Shown here one piece after another: positions 6,894-15,468 of a stretch of DNA of 28,660 nucleotides. This stretch comes from Palsa-459 sp035937595. Lineage in GTDB: Bacteria; Actinomycetota; Acidimicrobiia; Acidimicrobiales; RAAP-2. The notes under the pieces are model-generated. The model saw only the letters and a list, made by a program, of their open reading frames with translations. It searched no databases and was not told where the DNA came from. The stretch is taken from contig DASZHS010000033.1 in assembly GCA_035937595.1 (NCBI GenBank), forward strand, positions 1 to 28,660, in the 5' to 3' direction. A program made the position numbers and the translations under genes. How positions within the stretch are numbered: position 1 is the first letter of the stretch; every line of letters starts with the position of its first letter.

Positions 6894-7898
6894 TCACGCG
6901 CGCGCACCCAGCCACCCCGCGACGGCGCCGGCGATGGCGGCCGGCGTGCCGTCGCGTCGCTGGACCGCGTCGTCGAGCTCGACGACGTCGAACGCGACGG
7001 GCGCCCCCGCGCGCAGGGCGCGCGCCGCCCCCCGGTCCACGCGCCCGGCGACGACGAGCGCCGGGGTCGCGCCGGCGGCGGCGAGGACGACGGCCACGAC
7101 CTTGCCCGAGAGCGTCCCCTCGTCCAGGCGGCCCTCACCGGTGACGACGGCGTCGGCGGCCGCGAGGCGGCGCGCGAGGTGCAGCTCGTCGGCCACGAGC
7201 CGCGCCCCCGAGACGACGGTGCCGCCGAGCGCGACGAGCCCGCCCGCGAGCCCGCCCGCCGCCCCCGCCCCGCGCACCGCCGTCACGTCGACCCCGTAGC
7301 GCTCGTGGTAGCGCGCCGCGAGGTCGTCGAGCCGGGCACCGAGCCGCGCCACCTGCTCGGGGGTCGCGCCCTTTTGGGGACCGAACCGGCGCGCCGCGTC
7401 GAGGAACCCCGCGTCGACGTCGCAGGCGACGACGAGCGGCACCTCGAGGCGCAGGCCCCGCCCCTCGAGGACCTCGACGCACCCCCGGCCCCCGTCGGTC
7501 GACGCCGTGCCGCCGCAGCCGACCACGATCGACGTCGCCCCCTCGGCGAGCGCGGCGGCGAGGAGCTCGCCCACCCCCTCGGTCGAGGCCGTGACGGGGT
7601 CCTCGCCCTTCGGGGCCGACAGGAGCGCGCGGCCGACGGCGGCGGCCGACTCGAGGATCGCGGTGCCGTCGTCGCGCAGCGCCCAGCGCGCGGCGACCGG
7701 GTGGCCGAGCGGGCCGCGCACCGTGGTCGTGCGCACGGCCCCGCCGAGGACGTCGACGAACCCCTCGCCGCCGTCGCTCATCGGGCAGGGGTCCGCGGTC
7801 CACCCGGAGGACGCCGCCGCGCCGCACATGGCGGCGGCGGCCGCTCGCGCCGTCGCCGTCGCCCGGAACTTGTCCGGCGCCGCGACGAGGTGCGGCAC
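6894..7898 (-). CDS. Glycerate kinase (GlxK/GarK family)
   Basis: A 334-aa type 1 glycerate kinase that phosphorylates D-glycerate (usually to 2-phosphoglycerate) to feed glyoxylate or photorespiratory carbon into glycolysis. Family motifs in order: APDKFRATATA (5-17), SDGGEGFVDVL (near 41-51), GCGGTASTDGGRGCVEVL, GPQKGATPEQV, GAGAAGGLAGGL and TGEGRLDEGTLSGK. The length is slightly shorter than the common 370-380 aa. The GTG start at 7898 abuts the stop of the FKBP gene (TGA then GTG), so it is second in a minus-strand operon. Confidence 0.93.
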   Translation of the reverse strand: MPHLVAAPDKFRATATARAAAAAMCGAAASSGWTADPCPMSDGGEGFVDVLGGAVRTTTVRGPLGHPVAARWALRDDGTAILESAAAVGRALLSAPKGEDPVTASTEGVGELLAAALAEGATSIVVGCGGTASTDGGRGCVEVLEGRGLRLEVPLVVACDVDAGFLDAARRFGPQKGATPEQVARLGARLDDLAARYHERYGVDVTAVRGAGAAGGLAGGLVALGGTVVSGARLVADELHLARRLAAADAVVTGEGRLDEGTLSGKVVAVVLAAAGATPALVVAGRVDRGAARALRAGAPVAFDVVELDDAVQRRDGTPAAIAGAVAGWLGARA

Positions 7899-8276
7899 TC
7901 AGCGAACGTCGAGGAGGTCCACGACGAACAGCAGCGTCTCACCGGGGGCGATCGCCCCGGGCGCGCCCCGCTCGCCGTAGCCGAGGTGCGGGGGGATGAC
8001 GAGCCGCCGCCGACCGCCGACGCGCATGCCGGCGACGCCGTTGTCCCATCCCGCGATGACCTGTCCCGCGCCGACGGCGAAGGACAGGGCCTCGCCACGG
8101 TCCCACGACGCGTCGAACTGCTCGCCCGTCGAGTGCGCGACGCCGACGTAGTGCACGGTCGCCGTCGTGCCCGCACGCGCCTCGGCGCCGGTGCCGACCA
8201 CGAGGTCCTCGATCAGGAGCTCGTCGGGCGTGGCCCCCAGGTGCGGCTCGACGAAGGGCTTGGTCTGCTCTGCCAT
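7899..8276 (-). CDS. FKBP-type peptidyl-prolyl isomerase
   Basis: A 125-aa single-domain FKBP that catalyses prolyl cis-trans isomerisation and assists folding. Core features: DLVVGTGAEARAGTTATVHYVG, the FDASWDRGEALSFAVGAGQVIAGWDNGVAGMRVGG block containing the conserved Trp of the active site, and IPPHLGYGERGAPGAIAPGETLLFVVDLLDV. There is no signal peptide, so it is probably cytoplasmic. The ATG at 8276 has TAGCAT exactly 6 nt upstream, again a leaderless layout. It leads an operon with glycerate kinase. Confidence 0.94.
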   Translation of the reverse strand: MAEQTKPFVEPHLGATPDELLIEDLVVGTGAEARAGTTATVHYVGVAHSTGEQFDASWDRGEALSFAVGAGQVIAGWDNGVAGMRVGGRRRLVIPPHLGYGERGAPGAIAPGETLLFVVDLLDVR

Positions 8277-8282
8277 GGCCGA

Positions 8283-8288
8283 ATGCTA
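8283..8288 (-). promoter_or_regulatory. -10 box of the FKBP gene, leaderless type
   Basis: TAGCAT on the minus strand, then 6 nt and the ATG at 8276. Confidence 0.6.
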
Positions 8289-8368
8289 CGAGTCGTGCTC
8301 GGCGGGGATCGGTGATGGGACCGCCCGACGCCACGGCGACCGACCGGCGCCGCTCGGCCGCGCCGCGG

Positions 8369-8450
8369 TGCGGACGAGAGGACTCGAACCTCTACCCCCG
8401 AAGGGACCGGGTCCTAAACCCGGCGCGTCTACCAGTTCCGCCACGCCCGC
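8369..8450 (-). tRNA. tRNA-Leu (anticodon UAG)
   Basis: A complete class II tRNA of 82 nt. The acceptor arms GCGGGCG and CGTCCGC pair with one G-U; the anticodon stem CCGGG/CCCGG encloses the loop TTTAGGA, giving anticodon UAG. A short variable arm (CCC-TTC-GGG) and the T arm AGAGG-TTCGAGT-CCTCT follow. The 3' CCA is not encoded. A candidate -10 TAGGCT lies at 8480-8485 on the minus strand, about 30 nt before the 5' end. Confidence 0.95.
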
Positions 8451-8517
8451 GCGCCCCGCGTCGCCGCGGAGGCGCGGTGAGCCTACGGCAGTCGGTCGAG
8501 CGCGCCGAGCGCCGCAG

Positions 8518-8523
8518 TAGCCT
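8518..8523 (+). promoter_or_regulatory. -10 box of clpP, leaderless type
   Basis: TAGCCT followed by 6 nt and the ATG at 8530. The bases before the ATG (GTGGG) are not a plausible Shine-Dalgarno at that distance. Confidence 0.6.
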
Positions 8524-8529
8524 CGTGGG

Positions 8530-9132
8530 ATGCAGAACAGCACCTACGGCGACAACAAGACCCTCGGGTCCGAGGGCTTCGAGCTCACGCAGCGCCTCCT
8601 GCGCGAGCGGATCGTGTTCCTGGGCTCGGTGGTCGACCAGACGGCGTCCAACACGATCTGCGCCCAGCTGCTCCTCTTGGAGGCCGAGGACCCCGAGCGG
8701 GACATCAGCCTCTACATCAACTCGCCCGGGGGCTCGGTCACCGACGGCCTCGCGATCTACGACACGATGCAGTACGTCAGCTGCGACGTGCGGACGATCT
8801 GCCTCGGGATGGCCGCCTCCATGGGCCAGTTCCTCCTCTGCGCGGGGGCCACGGGCAAGCGGTTCGCCCTCCCGCACTGCCGGATCCTCATGCACCAGCC
8901 CCACACCGGCACGATGCAGGGCCAGGCGTCGGACATCGCGATCCAGGCCGAGCAGATCGTCTACATGAAGCGGATGCTGGCCGAGCGGATCGCGTACCAC
9001 ACGGGCCAGACCGTCGAGCGCGTCGAGGCCGACTCGGACCGGGACCGGTGGTTCACCGCCGAGGAGGCGAAGGAGTACGGCTTCATCGACTCGGTGATCG
9101 AGAGCCACACCGCGCAGGCCGTCTCGCGCTAG
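8530..9132 (+). CDS. clpP: ATP-dependent Clp protease proteolytic subunit, ClpP1-like
   Basis: A 200-aa serine peptidase subunit of the Clp protease. The catalytic Ser97 is in GMAASMGQF, His122 in LMHQP and Asp172 in DSDRDRWF. The N-terminal handle and the SLYINSPGGSVTDGLAIYDTM strand are normal. EADSDRDRWFTAEEAKEYGF closely resembles mycobacterial ClpP1, so this is probably one of several ClpP paralogues. clpX and a second clpP are not adjacent. There is a one-residue insertion in the HTGTMQGQA loop after the catalytic His compared with the ClpP1 I recall. The gene is leaderless by its -10 spacing. The permease gene starts 7 nt after its stop. Confidence 0.96.
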   Translation: MQNSTYGDNKTLGSEGFELTQRLLRERIVFLGSVVDQTASNTICAQLLLLEAEDPERDISLYINSPGGSVTDGLAIYDTMQYVSCDVRTICLGMAASMGQFLLCAGATGKRFALPHCRILMHQPHTGTMQGQASDIAIQAEQIVYMKRMLAERIAYHTGQTVERVEADSDRDRWFTAEEAKEYGFIDSVIESHTAQAVSR

Positions 9133-9139
9133 GCGCTGC

Positions 9140-10090
9140 GTGACCGAGCAGTCCACGGCGCCGCAACCGCTGCGCCGCCCCCCAGAGCAGCGCGAGACGA
9201 GGATCGTCTCGGCGCGCTCGAGCGTCGCGCACCGGTTCCGCGAGCTGTGGCGGACGCGGGAGCTGCTCGTCCACCTGACCCAGTCCGACATCAAGGTCAA
9301 GTACAAGAACTCGGCCCTCGGCCTCCTGTGGTCGATGGTCACGCCGCTGATGCAGCTGGGCATCTTCTGGCTGGTCTTCGGGTTCATCCTGAAGAACGGG
9401 TACCCGCACTTCGTGGTCTTCCTGTTCGCCGGGCTGATCGCCTGGAACTTCTTCTCGGGCTCCCTCAACACGGCCACGGGCATCATCGTGGAGCGGGCGG
9501 GGATCGTGAAGAAGGTCGCCTTCCCGCGCGAGATCCTCGCCCTGTCCACGGTCGGGGCGCAGATCTTCTACTTCTCGATGCAGGCCCTGGCCATGGCGGT
9601 CATCTTGGTCGTGCTCCAGGCGTCGCCCGACTGGGCGCTGCTCTGGCTGCTCGTGCCGGCGATGGCCGCGCTCCTGGTCCTCGCCGCCGGCTTCAGCGTG
9701 CTGCTCTCCGCGCTCAACGTGAAGCTCCGCGACATGCGCCACCTCATCGAGGTCGCGACCCAGCTGTGGTTCTGGCTGACGCCGATCGTCTACCCCTACG
9801 AGAAGCTCGCGCCGCAACTGCGCACCCTGGGGATCGGCTGGCTCTACCTCGCGAACCCGATGACGCCAATCGTCATGACCTTCCAGCGCGTGCTGTACCC
9901 GCACCTCGTGGTGCAATCGACCAACTACCCGAAGACCCCCGTGCCGAGGTACCTGCCGGTGCTCCCGACCTGGAGCCCGGCGACCTACGCAGGGCTCGAC
10001 TGCCTCATCCTCGTGGGCGCCGCCGCCCTCCTCGTCTTCGCCGTGTGGGTGTTCGGTCGGCTCGAGGGCAACTTCGCCGAGGAGCTGTGA
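9140..10090 (+). CDS. ABC-2 type polysaccharide exporter permease (Wzm/TagG-like)
   Basis: A 316-aa membrane protein of the O-antigen/teichoic acid exporter type. It has the amphipathic N-terminal segment ELWRTRELLVHLTQSDIKVKYKNSALGLLW, typical of the family, then about six transmembrane segments (residues ~65-85, 92-112, 140-165, 170-195, 205-225 and 285-305). LRDMRHLIEVATQLWFWLTPIVYP is a conserved family block. It forms the membrane channel that exports lipid-linked glycan with the ATPase at 10090. The GTG at 9140 lies 7 nt after clpP and lacks a good ribosome site, so the start may differ slightly. No glycosyltransferase genes are nearby, so the exported glycan is unknown. Confidence 0.9.
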   Translation: MTEQSTAPQPLRRPPEQRETRIVSARSSVAHRFRELWRTRELLVHLTQSDIKVKYKNSALGLLWSMVTPLMQLGIFWLVFGFILKNGYPHFVVFLFAGLIAWNFFSGSLNTATGIIVERAGIVKKVAFPREILALSTVGAQIFYFSMQALAMAVILVVLQASPDWALLWLLVPAMAALLVLAAGFSVLLSALNVKLRDMRHLIEVATQLWFWLTPIVYPYEKLAPQLRTLGIGWLYLANPMTPIVMTFQRVLYPHLVVQSTNYPKTPVPRYLPVLPTWSPATYAGLDCLILVGAAALLVFAVWVFGRLEGNFAEEL

Positions 10091-11289
10091 TGGGCGTCCC
10101 CGCCGTCGAGGTGCAGCAGGTCTCCAAGCACTTCCGGCTCTACCACGAGCGCCACAGCTCGCTGAAGGACCGGCTCATCCACCCCGGTCGCTCCACCTAC
10201 TCGGACCTCACCGCGCTCCACGACGTCGACTTCACCGTGGGCGCGGGCGAGACCGTGGGGATCATCGGCCGCAACGGCTCGGGGAAGTCGACGCTGCTCA
10301 AGTGCATCTGCGGGGTGCTCCAGCCGACGAGCGGCCGGGTGCTCGTGCGCGGCTCGCTCGCCGCGCTGCTGGAGCTCGGGGCCGGGTTCCAGATCGAGCT
10401 GTCCGGGCGCGACAACATCTACCTCAACGGCTCGATGCTCGGGCTCACCAAGAAGGAGGTCGATCGCGCCTTCGACGCGATCGTCGAGTTCTCCGAGCTC
10501 GGCCAGTTCATCGACACCCAGGTGAAGTTCTACTCCTCGGGCATGTACGTGCGGCTGGGCTTCGCGATCGCCGTGAACGTCGACCCCGACGTGCTCGTGA
10601 TCGACGAGGTCCTCGCCGTGGGCGACGAGCAGTTCCAGGCGAAGTGCCTCGGTCGGATCCGGACGTTCCAAGAGGAGGGTCGGACGATCCTGTTCGTCTC
10701 GCACAACGCGGACCAGATCCGGGCGATCTGCGACCGCGCCGTCGTGCTCGACAGCGGCGAGATGCTCACCGACGCCTCCCCGAACGAGGCGGTGCGCGTC
10801 TTCCGCGAGCACCTCGGCGAGAGCGCGTTCCCCGACGACCTCGGCGCGCCCAACCGCCAGCAGCGTGCCGTGAAGAACGTCGAGATCCTCGGCGTGGACG
10901 TCGTCCACGGCGCGAAGCTGCAGTCCGGCGACCCGCTGCACCTCCGGATCGGCCTGCAGACCCAGGCGCCGGTGACGGCGGGGCTCGTGATCGAGATCCA
11001 CAAGTACAACGGCGAGCTCGTGGTGCGCACCGACCCCGACGCCAGGGACGCACAGATCCGGATCCCGGCGGGGGAGTGCGTCATCACCGCGGACGTCGAC
11101 CGCTTCGACGTGATGGACGGTGCGTACCAGGTGAACGTGGGGATCGTCGGCCCGAACGGCACGACGATCTTCGACTGGAAGGAGTGCGCCGCGGCGATCG
11201 AGGTCGCCTACGAGGGCCGCGCGTCGGGCACGCTCCTGCTCATCCCGAAGGTCGCCGTCGAGCCCCGCCCCGAGGACGGCGCGGCGTGA
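10090..11289 (+). CDS. Polysaccharide ABC exporter ATPase with C-terminal carbohydrate-binding domain (Wzt-like)
   Basis: A 399-aa ATPase partner of the permease; its ATG overlaps the permease stop (TGATG). Walker A is GRNGSGKST (60-68), the signature is the degenerate YSSGM (148-152) seen in Wzt and TagH proteins, and Walker B ends in Asp172-Glu173 within VLVIDEVLAVGDEQF. The H-loop is in FVSHNADQI. After the nucleotide-binding domain a beta-rich region of about 140 residues (from ~255) resembles the Wzt C-terminal domain, which recognises the end of the glycan to be exported. This suggests a chain-end-selective exporter rather than a plain TagH type. It converges on the HAD gene with a 13-nt gap. 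Confidence 0.91.
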   Translation: MGVPAVEVQQVSKHFRLYHERHSSLKDRLIHPGRSTYSDLTALHDVDFTVGAGETVGIIGRNGSGKSTLLKCICGVLQPTSGRVLVRGSLAALLELGAGFQIELSGRDNIYLNGSMLGLTKKEVDRAFDAIVEFSELGQFIDTQVKFYSSGMYVRLGFAIAVNVDPDVLVIDEVLAVGDEQFQAKCLGRIRTFQEEGRTILFVSHNADQIRAICDRAVVLDSGEMLTDASPNEAVRVFREHLGESAFPDDLGAPNRQQRAVKNVEILGVDVVHGAKLQSGDPLHLRIGLQTQAPVTAGLVIEIHKYNGELVVRTDPDARDAQIRIPAGECVITADVDRFDVMDGAYQVNVGIVGPNGTTIFDWKECAAAIEVAYEGRASGTLLLIPKVAVEPRPEDGAA

Positions 11290-11302
11290 CGCTCGCCGCT
11301 CG

Positions 11303-11989
11303 CTAGCCGATCGGGACGGCGCGGAGCCTCGGGAACCGGCGCAGCCGCCCGAAGGGCCCGAGCCGCGACACGTCGACCGGTCGATCGGCCGCCTCGAGGA
11401 GCTGCAGGTCGCCGCGAGAGTTGCCGTAGGCGTAGCGCGGCCGCGCCTCGGCCGCGCCGAGGGTGCCCAGCAGCGCGGTGACCTTGCGCAGCTTCGCCTC
11501 GCCGCGGCAGTTCTCGCCGTCGTAGCGCCCGGTGAGCGCGCCGTCTTTGCCCACCTCGAGGTCGGTCGCCGCCGCGCCGTGCGCCCCGAGCAGCTCGGCG
11601 ATCCTCGCCACGTACAGCGATGGCGAGGCGGAGACGACCACGACGAGGTGGCCCCGGTCCAGGTGCTCGGCGAGGCGCGCGACCACCTCGGGTCGCACGG
11701 CGTGGCGCAGGTGCGCCTCGGCGAAGGCGGCCGAGACCGCGGCCGCGTCCTCGAGCGGGCGGCCGGCGAGCACCGAGGTGAACAGCGCCTCCTTGGCGAC
11801 GTCGGCGGCCGCCCCCGAGCGGACGGCGCCCGTGGCGAGCGCGGCGGCGTGCTGCGCGAGCGCGCGGCGCACCCTGGACGCGCCGGCGACGGCGGTCAGC
11901 CAGTGGACCACGCTCCCGCCGCGGGTGAGCGTGCCGTCGAGGTCGAAGGCCGCCACCGCGGGCGGGGGGACCGGCGCGGTGCGAGCCAT
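11303..11989 (-). CDS. HAD-IB family phosphatase (SerB-like)
   Basis: A 228-aa haloacid dehalogenase-type hydrolase of the phosphoserine phosphatase-like subgroup. Motif I is FDLDGTLTRGG (nucleophile Asp in DLDGT), motif II is VVVSASPSLY, the conserved Lys is in RGEAKLRKV and motif III is YGNSRGDLQLL. The helical cap of about 80 residues between motifs I and II fits HAD-IB. Actinobacterial relatives include SerB-like and lysophosphatidate phosphatase-type proteins, so the substrate is open. The ATG at 11989 is chosen because the domain begins 13 residues later; the upstream in-frame extension has no family similarity. It is divergent from the peroxiredoxin gene. Confidence 0.87.
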   Translation of the reverse strand: MARTAPVPPPAVAAFDLDGTLTRGGSVVHWLTAVAGASRVRRALAQHAAALATGAVRSGAAADVAKEALFTSVLAGRPLEDAAAVSAAFAEAHLRHAVRPEVVARLAEHLDRGHLVVVVSASPSLYVARIAELLGAHGAAATDLEVGKDGALTGRYDGENCRGEAKLRKVTALLGTLGAAEARPRYAYGNSRGDLQLLEAADRPVDVSRLGPFGRLRRFPRLRAVPIG

Positions 11990-12078
11990 CGGGCGGGCAG
12001 TCTCGCACCGGCGGGGCGGGCGTCGCCCGAAACCAGACCTAACCCATCCGCAATGGGCGCTCCGCGAGGGACCGTCGC

Positions 12079-12084
12079 TACACT
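12079..12084 (+). promoter_or_regulatory. -10 box of the peroxiredoxin gene
   Basis: TACACT lies 40 nt before the ATG at 12125. Unlike most promoters here it gives a leader of about 34 nt, which carries a good AAGGAG at 12114-12119, 5 nt before the start. Confidence 0.5.
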
Positions 12085-12124
12085 GGCGCCGACACACCAC
12101 GAGTCACCCGAGCAAGGAGCACCG

Positions 12125-12760
12125 ATGGCACTTCGCCTTGGAGACCAGGCGCCCGACTTCACGGCCCAGACGACCGACGGCACGATCAGCCTCTACGACT
12201 ACCTCGGCGACGGCTGGGGGATCCTCTTCTCGCACCCGAAGGACTTCACGCCGGTCTGCACGACCGAGCTGGGGGCGTTCGCCGCCCGCAAGGCCGAGTT
12301 CGACAAGCGCGACACCAAGCTCCTGGGGCTGTCCGTCGACTCGGTGTCCTCCCACGAGGGCTGGAAGGGCGACATCGAAGAGACGCAGGGCACCGCCCTC
12401 AACTTCCCGCTCATCGCCGACGAGGACCGCAAGGTCGCCGACGCCTACGACATGATCCACCCGAACGCGAACGACACGCTGACGGTGCGCAGCGTCTTCG
12501 TGATCGGCCCGGACAAGAAGGTGAAGCTCACCCTCACCTACCCGGCCTCCACGGGCCGCAACGTGGACGAGATCCTCCGGGTCCTCGACTCGTTGCAGCT
12601 CACCGCGAACTACAAGGTCGCGACGCCCGTCAACTGGAAGGACGGCGAGGACGTCATCATCGTCCCGGCGGTCTCCGACGACGAGGCGAAGGAGCGGTTC
12701 CCGAAGGGGTTCACCGCCCAGAAGCCGTACCTGCGCGTCACCCCGCAGCCCAACCGCTAG
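12125..12760 (+). CDS. 1-Cys peroxiredoxin (Prx6 family)
   Basis: A 211-aa thiol peroxidase that reduces H2O2 and organic hydroperoxides. The peroxidatic cysteine is Cys45 in HPKDFTPVCTTELG; there is no second conserved cysteine near the C-terminus, as expected for Prx6-type enzymes. The family's LSVDSVSSHEGWKGDIEE and the long C-terminal domain with YPASTGRNVDEILRVLDSLQL and VNWKDGEDVIIVPAVSD are present. The ATG at 12125 has a strong AAGGAG. The aldo/keto reductase gene follows after 46 nt with its own ribosome site, possibly in the same transcript. Confidence 0.95.
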   Translation: MALRLGDQAPDFTAQTTDGTISLYDYLGDGWGILFSHPKDFTPVCTTELGAFAARKAEFDKRDTKLLGLSVDSVSSHEGWKGDIEETQGTALNFPLIADEDRKVADAYDMIHPNANDTLTVRSVFVIGPDKKVKLTLTYPASTGRNVDEILRVLDSLQLTANYKVATPVNWKDGEDVIIVPAVSDDEAKERFPKGFTAQKPYLRVTPQPNR

Positions 12761-12806
12761 CGACCCCGCGCGCCCGGCGCGCGACGAGCACGAAGAGAGG
12801 AGCGAG

Positions 12807-13667
12807 GTGGCGCAGCCCGTGCACGCGTCGGGGACCTTCGAGGTGGGCGGCCGCACGGTCCACCGCCTCGGGTTCGGGGCCATGCGGCTCACCGGCCCCG
12901 GGATCTGGGGGCCGCCGGCGGACCACGGCACGGCGATCGCCGTGCTGCGCCGCGCCGTCGAGCTCGGCGTGGACCTCGTTGACACGGCGGACTCCTACGG
13001 CCCGGCGATCTCCGAGGAGCTGATCAAAGAGGCGCTCCACCCCTACGGCGACGTCGTGGTCGCCACCAAGGCGGGGCTGCTCCGCACCGGGCCCGGCCGA
13101 TGGCACGCCTGCGGGCGTCCGGAGTACTTGCGCCAGCAGTGCGAGCTGTCGCTGCGCCGGCTCGGGGTCGACGTCCTCGACCTGTTCCAGCTGCACCGGA
13201 TCGACCCCACGGTCGACCGCGACGCCCAGTTCGGGCTGCTTTCCGACCTCGTGCGCGAGGGCAAGGCGCGGGCCGTCGGGCTCTCGGAGGTCTCGGTCGC
13301 CGAGCTCGAGGCCGCCCGCGGCGTCGTCTCGATCGCGACCGTGCAGAACAGCTACAACGTCGCGGACCGCCGCAGCGAGGAGGTGCTCGAGCACTGCGAC
13401 GCGAACGGGATCGGCTTCATCCCGTACTTCCCGGTCGCCGCGGGCGTGCTCGCGGGCCCGGACTCCAAGGTCGGGCGCGCGGCCGCGGCCCTGGGGGCGA
13501 CGCCGGCCCAGGTCGCCTTGGCGTGGCTGCTGCACCGCAGCGAGGTCGTCCTCCCGATCCCCGGCACGTCGTCGCTCGCGCACCTCGAGGAGAACTGCGC
13601 CGCGGCCGAGCTCGCACTCGACGCGGCGACGCTCGGCGAGCTCGACGCGCTCGCCCCGGTCAGCTGA
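12807..13667 (+). CDS. Aldo/keto reductase
   Basis: A 286-aa NAD(P)H-dependent oxidoreductase of the AKR superfamily. The catalytic set is complete: Asp59 and Tyr64 in VDTADSYG, Lys88 in VVVATKAG and His130 in FQLHRID. Cofactor-binding residues are in the late PIPGTSSLAHLEENCAAAEL segment. Similar actinobacterial proteins are oxidoreductases of unknown physiological substrate. The GTG at 12807 is set by GAGGAG 4 nt upstream. The 3' end overlaps the convergent acyl-CoA synthetase gene by 8 nt. Pairing with a peroxiredoxin suggests a role in detoxifying carbonyls, which is inference. Confidence 0.93.
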   Translation: MAQPVHASGTFEVGGRTVHRLGFGAMRLTGPGIWGPPADHGTAIAVLRRAVELGVDLVDTADSYGPAISEELIKEALHPYGDVVVATKAGLLRTGPGRWHACGRPEYLRQQCELSLRRLGVDVLDLFQLHRIDPTVDRDAQFGLLSDLVREGKARAVGLSEVSVAELEAARGVVSIATVQNSYNVADRRSEEVLEHCDANGIGFIPYFPVAAGVLAGPDSKVGRAAAALGATPAQVALAWLLHRSEVVLPIPGTSSLAHLEENCAAAELALDAATLGELDALAPVS

Positions 13668-15468
13668 CGCGGCCGACGAGCTCGTCGCGCAGCTGGCGCT
13701 TGAGCACCTTGCCCGCGGGGTTGCGGGGCAGGTGGCCCGTGCGGAACCAGATCCTCGTCGGGACGTTGTAGCGCGCGAGGCGCTCGGCCACGTAGCCGCG
13801 CAGCTCGTCCTCGTCGATCGTCCGGCCGTCGCGCGGGATCACGACGGCGCCCACCTCCTCGCCGAGCGTCGCGTGCGGCACGCCGATCACGGCGCAGTCC
13901 GCGACGTCGGGGTGCTCGAAGAGGGCGGCCTCGACCTCCACGGAGTAGACGTTCTCGCCGCCGCGGATGATCACGTCCTTCGCGCGGTCCACGATGTAGA
14001 TGAAGCCGTCGTCGTCGATGCGCGCGACGTCGCCCGTGTGCAGCCACCCCTCGGTGAAGACGAGGGCGGACTCCTCGGGGCGGTTCCAGTAGCCGCGGAC
14101 CACCTGAGGGCCGCGGATCCACAGCTCGCCGGTGACCTCGGGCCCCTGGGGGCGATCGGGCGCGGGCGCGGTGCCCTCGTAGTCCTCGGGGACGACGGCG
14201 ACGTCGGTCACCGGGACCGCCGGGCCGACCGAGTCGGGTCGTGCGACGTAGTCGGGCCCTGTGTTCATCGACGTCGCCGCGGAGGTCTCGGTGAGCCCGT
14301 AGCCGTTGCCGGGCTGCCCGTCGGGGAACGCGGCCTTGATGCGCTTCACGAGCTCGGGCGGCGCGGGCGCGCCGCCGTAGGAGACGGATCGCACCGAGGA
14401 GGTGTCGCGCGAGGCGAAGGAGGGCGCGTCGAGGATCTGCAGCGCCATGGTGGGGACGCCGCCGAACGTCGTGATCTGCTCGCGCTCGATCAGCTCGAGG
14501 GCGCGCTCGGCGTCGAAGTGGTGCATCAGCACGAGCTTGCCGCCCGCCGCGGTGTTGACGACCATGGACGCGAGGCAGCCGGTCGCGTGGAACAGCGGCA
14601 CCGAGAGCAGGAACGAGTTCTGGGTGCCCGACGCGGTCGCGTCGAGGCTCGCGTAGCGCAGCTGGGCGCGCTGGGCGATGAAGAAGAGGTTCATGAGGTT
14701 CGTGCAGGCGTTCCGGTGGGTGCCGACGGCGCCCTTCGGACGGCCCGTCGTGCCAGAGGTGTAGAAGATCGTCGCGTCGTCGTCGGGGTCGACCTCGACG
14801 TCGGGCGGCGTCGCGTCCTCGGGGACCTCGCCTCGGAGCTCGTCGAAGAAGCGCACCACGGCGCTGGTCTCGACCACGATCTCGCCGAGCGCTGCGTCGT
14901 GGAGGCGCACGCGGCCGGCGGCGTGCTCGATGACGTCGAGGCCGTTCGCACCCCGGTGCTCGTCGACGAGGACGATCACCTTGAGGGCGTGGACCTGCGA
15001 GAGGTGCGGCGCGAGCCGCGCGAGCCGCTCCGTGTCGCAGAACAGGACGCTCGCGCTCGAGTCGGTGACGCCGTAGGCGAGCTCGTCGCCCGTCCACCAG
15101 GCGTTGAGGGGGACCGCCACCCCGCCCGCGGCGATGCCGGACCAGAACGCGAGGACCCACTCGGGCAGGTTGCGCATGGCGATCGCCACCCGGTCGCCGC
15201 GCTCGACCCCGAGCGCGACGAGCCGGGCGGCCAGGGTGCAAGCGGTGCGGTAGTGCTCTGCGAAGCTGAGACGCTCGTCCTCGTAGACCAAGAAGGTCTG
15301 GTCCGCGTGGGCGCGCGAGAGCTCGAGGACGGTGCGCAGCGTCGGCGGCGCGTGCTTCCAGACCCGCAGCGCCTGGCCGCGGATCACCGCCGTGTCCATC
15401 TCGAAGATCTGGCCGGGTGCGGTCAGCTGGGCGGTGGCCTCGGCGATGCCGAGCGGGGTGGTCGTCAC
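13660..15468 (-). CDS. Acyl-CoA synthetase / AMP-dependent ligase
   Basis: A 602-aa ANL-superfamily enzyme that activates a carboxylic acid, probably a fatty acid, with ATP and CoA. The AMP-binding P-loop is FYTSGTTGRPKGA (about 235-247), later motifs are GYGLTETSAATS and WLHTGDVARIDDDGFIYIVDRAKDVIIRGGENVYSVEVEAAL, and the C-terminal catalytic Lys is in PRNPAGKVLKRQL. The chosen GTG at 15468 overlaps the orn stop (GTGA); the reading frame remains open further upstream but there it shadows orn. Likely cotranscribed with orn. A WS/DGAT gene lies 1 kb away on the other strand, so both may serve lipid storage. Confidence 0.93.
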   Translation of the reverse strand: MTTTPLGIAEATAQLTAPGQIFEMDTAVIRGQALRVWKHAPPTLRTVLELSRAHADQTFLVYEDERLSFAEHYRTACTLAARLVALGVERGDRVAIAMRNLPEWVLAFWSGIAAGGVAVPLNAWWTGDELAYGVTDSSASVLFCDTERLARLAPHLSQVHALKVIVLVDEHRGANGLDVIEHAAGRVRLHDAALGEIVVETSAVVRFFDELRGEVPEDATPPDVEVDPDDDATIFYTSGTTGRPKGAVGTHRNACTNLMNLFFIAQRAQLRYASLDATASGTQNSFLLSVPLFHATGCLASMVVNTAAGGKLVLMHHFDAERALELIEREQITTFGGVPTMALQILDAPSFASRDTSSVRSVSYGGAPAPPELVKRIKAAFPDGQPGNGYGLTETSAATSMNTGPDYVARPDSVGPAVPVTDVAVVPEDYEGTAPAPDRPQGPEVTGELWIRGPQVVRGYWNRPEESALVFTEGWLHTGDVARIDDDGFIYIVDRAKDVIIRGGENVYSVEVEAALFEHPDVADCAVIGVPHATLGEEVGAVVIPRDGRTIDEDELRGYVAERLARYNVPTRIWFRTGHLPRNPAGKVLKRQLRDELVGRVS

